Assembly: GCA_027031025.1 (NCBI GenBank)
Contig: JALVEJ010000018.1
Location: forward strand, 1 to 5,655
Source of the DNA: Flavobacteriales bacterium
GTDB lineage: Bacteria > Bacteroidota > Bacteroidia > Flavobacteriales > Flavobacteriaceae
Direction: 5' to 3'
Length of the DNA stretch: 5,655 nt
Shown: positions 1 to 5,086 of the stretch, in pieces
How positions within the stretch are numbered: position 1 is the first letter of the stretch
Layout: each line of letters begins with the position of its first letter
Position numbers and translations under genes: made by a program
The notes under the pieces: generated by a model
Told to the model about the DNA's origin: nothing
What the model saw: the letters and a program-made list of their open reading frames with translations, nothing else
Database searches by the model: none

Positions 1-84
1 GCTAAAGGTATGCGAGAACGATATCGAAAATTGAAAGAGTTATATAAAAATGAGGAATTGAGGAATGAGGAAATGATGAACTGA
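1..84 (+). CDS. 3' end of an unidentified gene (partial, 27 codons)
   Basis: Reading frame 1 is open from the left edge to a TGA at 82-84 and gives a charged, helical-looking tail (AKGMRERYRKLKELYKN, then EELRNEEMMN). The first 17 residues look like ordinary protein. The last 10 come entirely from the octamer tandem repeat that starts at 51, and that repeat also provides the stop. The other two forward frames close by position 34. The family cannot be told from so short a tail, and it is an inference that this is a real gene end rather than a chance open frame. If real, it runs in the same direction as the tRNA genes and ends 147 bp before them. Confidence 0.42.
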   Translation, partial: AKGMRERYRKLKELYKNEELRNEEMMN

Positions 85-89
85 TGAAT
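51..89. repeat. Octamer tandem repeat TGAKGAAN, about 5 units
   Basis: Units are TGAGGAAT (51-58), TGAGGAAT (59-66), TGAGGAAA (66-73, sharing T66), TGATGAAC (74-81) and TGATGAAT (82-89). It overlaps the last codons of the upstream partial gene. The pattern is directly visible. Origin by replication slippage is an inference. Confidence 0.75.
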
Positions 90-96
90 TCCACAA

Positions 97-138
97 ATCT
101 GAAATCGAAAATCTGAAATCTGAAATCTGAAATCTGAA
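97..138. repeat. Heptamer tandem repeat ATCTGAA, 6 units
   Basis: Six consecutive 7-nt units fill 97-138 in perfect register. Five are ATCTGAA and the second (104-110) is ATCGAAA. There are no spacers, so this is a microsatellite-like array and not a CRISPR. It lies in the intergenic region upstream of the threonylcarbamoyl-AMP synthase gene. Read on the reverse strand it gives a spurious peptide rich in SDFRFQI, which should not be annotated as a gene. Confidence 0.85.
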
Positions 139-180
139 ATGAAAAACGGTCAACCTTATTCATGGATTTACAATTTACAG

Positions 181-227
181 ACATCCGACATCTGACATCA
201 AATAACCAAATAAATAACCAAATAACC
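181..227. repeat. Two adjoining short repeats: ACATCYG (7 nt) then AAATAACC (8 nt)
   Basis: ACATCCG, ACATCTG and ACATCAA occupy 181-201 in 7-nt steps. AAATAACC then occurs at 200-207, 212-219 and 220-227, ending 4 nt before the ATG at 232. The A-rich, SD-free sequence right before the start codon is therefore itself repeat-derived. No TAnnTTTG promoter box is visible between 85 and 231, so the downstream gene may be read from a promoter further upstream. Confidence 0.65.
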
Positions 228-231
228 AACA

Positions 232-777
232 ATGAACATCATTGAAGTTATAAATAGCGGCGGAACCATTCTCTACCCTACCGATACTATTTGGGGCATT
301 GGCGGAGATGCAACCAATCCGGCAGTCATTGAAAAAATATACAAAATCAAAGAGCGTACCCCTCATAAAAGCCTGCTGATTTTGGTAGATTCCTACAAAA
401 TGCTACAAAATTATGTCGAAGAAATTCCTTTGGAAATATGGGAAATTTTAGAAAAAAGCATCGAACCGACAACTATCATTTATTCTAATCCTAAAAATTT
501 ACCGGCAGAATTGTTAGCCGATGACGGCTCCATCGCTATTCGTGTAGTCAAAAAAGGCTTTGCCAAAGATTTGATTAAAGCTACCGGTAAACCTTTAATT
601 TCTACTTCTGCAAATCTGTCAGGACAAAAATCTCCAGCAAACTTTGACGAAATTGATCCGGTTATTTTGCAGCGCGTCGATTATGTCGTAAATTTGCATC
701 GTCAAAATACAAGCCGGAAAGCTTCCAAAATAATCAAATGGAGCCCCGAGAAAGGTATTGAAATAATTAGAGATTAA
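232..777 (+). CDS. tsaC: L-threonylcarbamoyladenylate synthase, TsaC/Sua5/YrdC family
   Basis: This 181-aa protein has the single YrdC-like domain fold. The family makes threonylcarbamoyl-AMP from L-threonine, bicarbonate and ATP in the cytoplasm, the first step toward t6A at position 37 of ANN-decoding tRNAs; TsaD and its partners then transfer the group. Visible motifs are YPTDTIWGIGGDA (residues 15-27), the basic KERTPHKSL segment (40-48) that in the family lines the nucleotide pocket, PTTIIY (79-84), SIAIRVV (100-106) and STSANLSG (124-131). The usual late PSTI-type motif is less clear, with SRKASKII in that place. There is no C-terminal Sua5 domain, so this is the short TsaC type. The ATG at 232 gives a normal N-terminus just before the first strand; no SD site precedes it. 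The stop overlaps the next start (TAATG). Assignment to the family is firm. Activity on tRNA rather than a YciO-like paralogue role is inferred. Confidence 0.93.
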   Translation: MNIIEVINSGGTILYPTDTIWGIGGDATNPAVIEKIYKIKERTPHKSLLILVDSYKMLQNYVEEIPLEIWEILEKSIEPTTIIYSNPKNLPAELLADDGSIAIRVVKKGFAKDLIKATGKPLISTSANLSGQKSPANFDEIDPVILQRVDYVVNLHRQNTSRKASKIIKWSPEKGIEIIRD

Positions 778-2207
778 TGAAAGAGAATTTATTTTATCCC
801 GAAGCTATCAATCAACCGGTATTTAAGTTGATTCACCAAGCTGCCATGCAACTCAACAAACCGGTTTATGTCATAGGCGGTTATGTACGTGATTTTTTAT
901 TGCAACAAAAAAAAGCCAAAGACCTTGATTTTGTCGTGATAGGCAGTGGTATTGAACTTGCCAAAAAAGTAGCGGAATTATTACCCGAAAAACACCAAGT
1001 CAATATTTATAAGAACTACGGTACGGCAATGATTAAAACCGGCGATATGATTTTGGAATTTGTCGGTGCCAGAAAGGAATCTTATCAACAAGACAGTCGT
1101 AATCCGGTTGTTGAAAATGGTAGCATGCAAGATGATCAAAACCGACGCGATTTTACCATTAACGCTTTGGCTATCAGCTTAAATGAAACTGATTGGGGCA
1201 AACTCATCGACCCGTTTAACGGCTTGGAAGATTTGAAAATGAAACTTATCAGGACGCCCTTAGACCCGGATATTACATTTTCAGATGACCCTTTACGGAT
1301 GATCAGAGCCATTCGCTTTGCATCGCAACTGCAATTCAAAATTCACCCCGATACTTTTGAAGCCATTAAACGCAACAAAAATCGGTTACGGATATTATCA
1401 AAAGAACGTATCATTGATGAGTTTAACAAAATCATGTCACACAACAAACCTTCTATCGGCTTACGATTATTATTTGAAGCCGGTTTGTTAAGTGAATTTT
1501 TTCCGGAACTGGCAAACCTGCAAGGGGTAGAAGAAAATGAGGGTAAATTACACAAAGACAATTTTTACCACACGCTTGAAGTCGTCGATAATATAGCAGC
1601 AGAATCCGATAATCTTTGGTTGCGTTGGGCGGCACTCCTGCACGATATCGGCAAACCGGCAACCAAACGCTATCATGATAAAAACGGTTGGTCCTTTCAC
1701 GGACACGAATTTGTCGGTAGTAAAATGGTTTCTAAAATTTTTAAACGACTCAAATTACCACTGGGACAACCTATGCAATATGTACAAAAGTTGGTATTGT
1801 TAAGTTCTCGTCCATTAGCATTGATTGAAGACCATGTTACAGATTCTGCCATACGGCGCTTACTATTTGAAGCCGGCGACGACATCGAAGATTTGATGCA
1901 GCTCTGCGAAGCCGATATCACCACTAAAAACAAAAGAAAATACGAGAAATACCGGCAAAATCTAAAACAAGTCCGGCAAAAATTGATAGAAATAGAAGAA
2001 CGGGATAAAATCCGCAATTTTCAACCACCGGTATCGGGTGAAGAAATTATGGCAACTTTTAACCTCAAACCTTCCAAAGAAGTCGGGCTGATAAAAGAAG
2101 CTATAAAAGAAGCTATTTTGGAAGGAAAAATAGCCAATGATTATAATGAAGCAATTGCTTATATGAAAAAAATTGGTCCGGAAATCATTTCTCAAAAAAA
2201 CAAATAA
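777..2207 (+). CDS. cca: CCA tRNA nucleotidyltransferase with HD domain
   Basis: This 476-aa class II nucleotidyltransferase adds or repairs the 3' CCA of tRNA from CTP and ATP. The catalytic head shows GGYVRD (residues 34-39), the metal-binding DLD (49-51), RRDFTINALA (123-132), LIDPFNGLEDL (143-153) and DDPLRMIRAIRF (170-181), the last matching the DxxRxxR nucleotide-selection motif. A neck and body region follows. An HD phosphohydrolase domain then carries H265, the pair H289-D290 within LLHDIGKP, and further histidines at 308 and 310. The family's conserved TDSAIRRLLFEAGDDIEDL stretch follows, and the tail is lysine-rich and helical. Length is normal for Bacteroidota members. The A of its ATG is the last base of the tsaC stop, which suggests translational coupling and one mRNA for two tRNA-maturation enzymes. 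A metal-dependent phosphatase role for the HD part is known for some relatives and only inferred here. Confidence 0.95.
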   Translation: MKENLFYPEAINQPVFKLIHQAAMQLNKPVYVIGGYVRDFLLQQKKAKDLDFVVIGSGIELAKKVAELLPEKHQVNIYKNYGTAMIKTGDMILEFVGARKESYQQDSRNPVVENGSMQDDQNRRDFTINALAISLNETDWGKLIDPFNGLEDLKMKLIRTPLDPDITFSDDPLRMIRAIRFASQLQFKIHPDTFEAIKRNKNRLRILSKERIIDEFNKIMSHNKPSIGLRLLFEAGLLSEFFPELANLQGVEENEGKLHKDNFYHTLEVVDNIAAESDNLWLRWAALLHDIGKPATKRYHDKNGWSFHGHEFVGSKMVSKIFKRLKLPLGQPMQYVQKLVLLSSRPLALIEDHVTDSAIRRLLFEAGDDIEDLMQLCEADITTKNKRKYEKYRQNLKQVRQKLIEIEERDKIRNFQPPVSGEEIMATFNLKPSKEVGLIKEAIKEAILEGKIANDYNEAIAYMKKIGPEIISQKNK

Positions 2208-2217
2208 GATAATTGTG

Positions 2218-2225
2218 TAACTTTG
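2218..2225 (+). promoter_or_regulatory. Bacteroidota -7 promoter box TAACTTTG
   Basis: TAACTTTG matches the TAnnTTTG -7 consensus of Bacteroidota housekeeping promoters exactly. It sits 11 nt after the cca stop and 17 nt before the next ATG. No clear -33 TTG was found at the usual spacing. If used, the transcript would start around 2230-2233 with a leader of only about 10-13 nt. Confidence 0.55.
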
Positions 2226-2242
2226 TCTTATAAAATACAACT

Positions 2243-2755
2243 ATGCTATACAAACTTCGGATTTTTTTAGAAACCAACGGCGATGACGTTTATCGCGATA
2301 TAGAAATTCAAGATGACGCCACATTAGAGGATTTACATAATGTTATTGTCAACAGTTTTGATTTTGACGGCACTGAAATGGCTTCATTTTACTTAACCGA
2401 CGAGGAACTTAACCAAGGTTTTGAAATTCCGTTGTTTAACATGGACGATTCTAAACCTCATAACAACCTGATGTCCACCACCTTAATAAAAGATGTTATC
2501 AGCGAAGAAAGCCCCAACTTGCTCTACGTTTACGATTATTTAAATATGTGGCGTTTTTTGATTAATTTGATGGAAACCGGTGAAGAAGCCCCCGGTATAG
2601 AATACCCGCAAGTGGCTTTTGCCCAAGGAATCCGGCCGGAAGACCCACCGGAAATAGATTTTACCGACCAACCCGATGAAAACGATGAATTATTTGGCGA
2701 AGATGATAATCCTTTTGGAGAATACTTCGGCTATGATGACAGTGAGTGGAATTAA
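2243..2755 (+). CDS. Plasmid pRiA4b ORF-3-like family protein
   Basis: This 170-aa soluble acidic protein has no signal peptide or membrane segment. The N-terminal part, with YKLRIFLET (residues 3-11), VYRDIEI (16-22), TLEDLHNVI (27-35), FDGTEMASFY (41-50) and QGFEIPLF (58-65), is the signature of the pRiA4b ORF-3-like domain (also called IS1096 TnpR-like), which is common as a stand-alone chromosomal gene in Bacteroidota. An aromatic block LLYVYDYLNMW (93-103) is also typical. From residue 131 to the end, 16 of 40 residues are Asp or Glu against a single Arg, giving a strongly acidic tail. The molecular function of the family is not known to me; the plasmid and transposon names are historical and no transposase lies nearby. 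It starts 35 nt after cca, probably from its own promoter, and no SD site precedes the ATG. Family call is good; function is open. Confidence 0.85.
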   Translation: MLYKLRIFLETNGDDVYRDIEIQDDATLEDLHNVIVNSFDFDGTEMASFYLTDEELNQGFEIPLFNMDDSKPHNNLMSTTLIKDVISEESPNLLYVYDYLNMWRFLINLMETGEEAPGIEYPQVAFAQGIRPEDPPEIDFTDQPDENDELFGEDDNPFGEYFGYDDSEWN

Positions 2756-2805
2756 TTGAAGGGAAAATGCCTGCTATTTTGTTGTATCATAAAACTAAAC
2801 AACTT

Positions 2806-4389
2806 ATGAAACATTCGAAAATTCTCAATTACTTAATTCCAAGGATATTTTTCATGGCTATATTTTTGTTCTCATTACAATTTTTGAATGGTCAAAGCAT
2901 TCAAAATGTGATGATTACTAACAACAGCAATCCTAATGAACCAAGTATCATCGTCAATAAAGCTAATACTAATAATTTGGTTGTCGCAAACAATAATCAA
3001 TATTATTATGTGAGTAACGATGGTGGCTTGACTTGGACAGAAAAAATCATCAGTTCTATTTACGGCTACTATGGCGACCCGAGTTTAAATGCCGATACAT
3101 CAGGAAACATTTATCTTTTTCACTTAACATACACTGACACCGGGTCATGGTTAGACCGGATTTCTTGTCAAAAATCAACCGATAACGGTCAAAATTTTAC
3201 ACTAGAAACTTATACCGGTTTAAATCCACCAAAACATCAAGATAAAGAATGGTCGGCTATTGATCCTGTTTCCGGTAATATTTATTTGACATGGACTCAA
3301 TTTGACCAATACGGTTCAAGCAATCCCAATGACCATTCCAATATTTTGTTTTCCAAATCAACCGACGGCGGCCAAACTTGGTCTAACCCTATACAAATCA
3401 ATGAAGTTTCAGGCGATTGTATTGATAGTGATAATACCGTAGAAGGCGCTGTTCCGGCAGTTGGTCCTAATGGCGAAATTTATGTCAGTTGGATAGGTCC
3501 GGCAGGTTTGGTATTTGACAAATCAACCGATGGCGGACAAACTTGGCTAACTCATGACATAGTTATTGATGATATGCAAAATAGTGGTGGTTGGGATTAT
3601 AACATTCCGGGATTAGACCGTTGCAATGGCTTACCAATCACCCAATGTGACACCAGCAACGGACCATTTCGCGGCACTATTTATGTCAACTGGTCTGACC
3701 AGCGTAACGGTGCGGATAATACCGATATTTTCTTAGCAAAATCAACCGACGGCGGCATGACTTGGTCCGCCCCTATCAAAGTCAATGACGATACCGGACA
3801 CAAACACCAATTTCTGACTTGGATGAGTGTAGACCCTTCCACCGGATATTTGTATTTTATCTTTTACGACCGGCGACATTATAACGACAACAATACCGAT
3901 GTGTATATGGCGGTTTCGCGTGATGGGGGAACAAGTTTTACCAATGTCAAAATTTCCAATAGCCCGTTTATACCCAATGCTTCACATTTCTTTGGCGATT
4001 ATACCAATATCAGTGCTTACAACGGAATGATCAGACCTGTTTGGACACGACTCAACAATCACTCACAAAGTTTATGGACCGCTATTGTATCTGACATTGA
4101 TTTGGTTAAAACCCCAGAATTTGCAAGTCCCGTTTTACAACCCGTGCTATATCCGGTTCCGTTAACCGATGCACTACAATTTAAATATCGTTTAAAAAAA
4201 TCTGCAAAAATCAGCTTGCAACTTTTAGATAGCGAAGGAAGAATCTTGCGTCACTTAATCCGAAATCAATGGCGTAAGCAAGGTAAAAACAGAGAGTATT
4301 TTAAAATCAAAAATCTTCCAAAAGGCATATATTTTATTCGGATATCAAGTGATGATCATGTCAAAATCTTGAAAGTTATTAAGGAATAA
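2806..4389 (+). CDS. Secreted Asp-box (BNR) beta-propeller protein with T9SS sorting tail
   Basis: From ATG 2806 this is a 527-aa protein. I prefer that start to the in-frame ATG at 2746 because it opens a classical signal peptide: MKHSK, then a hydrophobic run from about residue 6 to 27, with likely cleavage near NGQ (28-30). The earlier start would overlap the previous gene and bury that signal. Six Asp-boxes (S-x-D-x-G-x-x-W/F) lie at about 70-77, 124-131, 185-192, 240-247, 313-320 and 371-378, consistent with a six-bladed propeller. Four Cys (121, 205, 273, 281) could form disulfides once exported. Residues about 446-527 form a type-A T9SS sorting domain: LYPVPLTDALQF, a beta-rich body, NLPKGIYFIRI and the basic end KILKVIKE. 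It is therefore expected to be secreted or attached to the cell surface. Such proteins are often named exo-sialidase, but no FRIP motif is visible before the first Asp-box, so I do not assign enzyme activity. Confidence 0.88.
   Translation: MKHSKILNYLIPRIFFMAIFLFSLQFLNGQSIQNVMITNNSNPNEPSIIVNKANTNNLVVANNNQYYYVSNDGGLTWTEKIISSIYGYYGDPSLNADTSGNIYLFHLTYTDTGSWLDRISCQKSTDNGQNFTLETYTGLNPPKHQDKEWSAIDPVSGNIYLTWTQFDQYGSSNPNDHSNILFSKSTDGGQTWSNPIQINEVSGDCIDSDNTVEGAVPAVGPNGEIYVSWIGPAGLVFDKSTDGGQTWLTHDIVIDDMQNSGGWDYNIPGLDRCNGLPITQCDTSNGPFRGTIYVNWSDQRNGADNTDIFLAKSTDGGMTWSAPIKVNDDTGHKHQFLTWMSVDPSTGYLYFIFYDRRHYNDNNTDVYMAVSRDGGTSFTNVKISNSPFIPNASHFFGDYTNISAYNGMIRPVWTRLNNHSQSLWTAIVSDIDLVKTPEFASPVLQPVLYPVPLTDALQFKYRLKKSAKISLQLLDSEGRILRHLIRNQWRKQGKNREYFKIKNLPKGIYFIRISSDDHVKILKVIKE
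3355..3765 (+). repeat. Three near-identical Asp-box coding segments
   Basis: The 27-nt segments at 3355-3381, 3520-3546 and 3739-3765 encode KSTDGGQTW, KSTDGGQTW and KSTDGGMTW. They keep almost the same codons: the first two differ at 2 positions, and the third differs from the first in a few bases around the Met codon. They are the third to fifth Asp-boxes of the propeller. DNA-level similarity beyond what the protein needs suggests recent duplication or gene conversion of blades, but the segments are short and shared codon preference is an alternative. Confidence 0.6.
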
Positions 4390-4392
4390 TAC

Positions 4393-4435
4393 AGATAATT
4401 AAAACATCCACATTTAACTTTTAATTGACTTATCT
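4393..4435. terminator. AT-only inverted repeat between convergent genes, possible bidirectional terminator
   Basis: AATTAAAA (4397-4404) and TTTTAATT (4419-4426) form a perfect 8-bp inverted repeat with a 14-nt loop. An additional outer match, AGATA (4393-4397) with TATCT (4431-4435), is available as an alternative pairing. It fills the 40-nt gap between the stop of the Asp-box gene and the stop of smpB and overlaps the last bases of smpB. The stem has no G-C pairs, so it would be weak; its placement is the main support. Confidence 0.3.
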
Positions 4436-4909
4436 ATAATCTTTCCTTACTTGGTCTAATTGCCGTTTGATGTCACGCTCTTTAAGCAAATGGCGTTTAT
4501 CATATTTTTTTCGCCCGCGAGCCAACCCAATTTCCAATTTAGCCCAACCTTTATCCGTAATAAACATACGCAACGGCACAATGGTCATACCGTTTTTTTC
4601 CACTTCGCGACGCAGTTTTTTAAGTTCCTTCTTATTCAGCAACAACTTGCGTTCGCGTTTGGGTTGGTGATTATAATGAGTCCCGTGACTATACTCGTTG
4701 ATATACATATTGACCACAAACAATTCGCCACGATCATTAAATTCGCAAAAACTATCTGCCAAACTCGCCTTGCCTTCTCTAATAGCTTTAATTTCCGTAC
4801 CCACTAACTGAATACCGGCAATATATTTATCCAATATCTCATAATCAAAGCGCGCCCGCTTGTTTTTGATATTGATAGTATTTTTAAACTCTTTTTTCTT
4901 TTGAGACAT
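4430..4909 (-). CDS. smpB: SsrA-binding protein SmpB
   Basis: This 159-aa basic protein binds the tRNA-like domain of tmRNA and delivers it to stalled ribosomes, where trans-translation tags the incomplete peptide for degradation. The sequence shows NKRARFDYEI (residues 16-25), the long conserved block IQLVGTEIKAIREGKASLADSF (about 33-54) and GLARGRKKYDKRH followed by LKERD (128-146). That last block leads into the positively charged C-terminal tail that reads the empty mRNA channel in known SmpBs. Length is close to the usual 150-160 aa. The start ATG at 4909-4907 is preceded by GGTGA with a 3-nt spacer, an SD-like match (the 3' part of AGGAGGTGA) that may be chance in this phylum. It is convergent with the Asp-box gene and divergent from the TonB receptor. 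The tmRNA gene itself is not in the window. Confidence 0.96.
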   Translation of the reverse strand: MSQKKKEFKNTINIKNKRARFDYEILDKYIAGIQLVGTEIKAIREGKASLADSFCEFNDRGELFVVNMYINEYSHGTHYNHQPKRERKLLLNKKELKKLRREVEKNGMTIVPLRMFITDKGWAKLEIGLARGRKKYDKRHLLKERDIKRQLDQVRKDYR

Positions 4910-4976
4910 AATTCACCAACATTTTGTTATACTTTGACAATCTCCGAGCAAACAGAAATTGGAAAAAATTAATATA

Positions 4977-4984
4977 CAAAGATA
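4977..4984 (-). promoter_or_regulatory. Bacteroidota -7 box for smpB (TATCTTTG on the - strand)
   Basis: The + strand reads CAAAGATA, so the - strand has a perfect TAnnTTTG box 67 nt upstream of the smpB ATG. A start of transcription near 4970 would leave a leader of about 60 nt. The -33 region (about 5000-5010) is AT-rich with no clean TTG on this strand. Confidence 0.5.
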
Positions 4985-5018
4985 TAAACAAAGCATAAAT
5001 TTTGTTTTAAAAAAGAAA

Positions 5019-5036
5019 ATAAATTACGCAATTTAT
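5019..5036. promoter_or_regulatory. 18-bp palindrome, candidate operator
   Basis: ATAAATT, then ACGC, then AATTTAT form a perfect 7+4+7 dyad. It lies between the two divergent -7 boxes and covers the expected -33 area of the receptor gene promoter. A dimeric regulator bound here could affect the receptor and possibly smpB. In such AT-rich DNA a 7-bp inverted repeat can arise by chance, so the call is tentative. Confidence 0.3.
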
Positions 5037-5053
5037 CAAAACAATATAAATCG

Positions 5054-5061
5054 TATCTTTA
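5054..5061 (+). promoter_or_regulatory. -7-like box TATCTTTA for the TonB-dependent receptor
   Basis: TATCTTTA matches TAnnTTTG except for the last base. It ends 25 nt before the proposed TTG start at 5087, and no clear -33 TTG is present. A start of transcription near 5067 would give a leader of about 14-20 nt. Confidence 0.4.
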
Positions 5062-5086
5062 CGTTTTCTCAAAAAAAAGATTGCAC

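Noticed and set aside
97..138. Short regular repeats that could suggest a CRISPR array
   Set aside because: The 7-nt units are contiguous with no spacers and are far shorter than CRISPR repeats; no cas genes are present.
2..232. Reverse-strand open frame covering the repeat region
   Set aside because: Its product is mostly the translation of the heptamer repeat (SDFRFQI-like) and has no plausible domain; it also overlaps the upstream gene end.
1697..2017. Reverse-strand open frame of 106 codons inside cca
   Set aside because: It lies antisense to a strongly conserved CCA enzyme region and its composition (Ser, Cys and Arg-rich) is that of a shadow frame.
2243..2755. Evidence of a transposon or plasmid insertion, suggested by the pRiA4b/IS1096 family name
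   Set aside because: There is no transposase, terminal inverted repeat or target duplication, and the family is widespread as a chromosomal gene in Bacteroidota.
2775..2781. TATTTTG as a -7 promoter box for the Asp-box gene
   Set aside because: The gap between TA and TTTG is one base too short for the TAnnTTTG consensus, and the TTG at 2756 is spaced poorly; the gene may have a weak promoter here, but I cannot support it.
2746..2805. Upstream ATG 2746 as the start of the Asp-box gene
   Set aside because: It overlaps the previous gene by 10 nt and puts 20 polar or mixed residues before the signal peptide that begins cleanly at 2806.
4460..4807. Forward open frame of 115 codons opposite smpB
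   Set aside because: The reverse strand is unambiguous SmpB over the whole stretch; the forward frame shows no recognisable motif.
4928..4936. TATACTTTG on the + strand as a promoter for the receptor
   Set aside because: The spacing inside the box is off by one in either register, and it lies about 150 bp from the receptor start, while a closer box exists at 5054.
4910..5080. A tmRNA (ssrA) gene or other small RNA beside smpB
   Set aside because: The region is very AT-rich with no tRNA-like acceptor stem, no CCA end and no tag-peptide reading frame that I can see.
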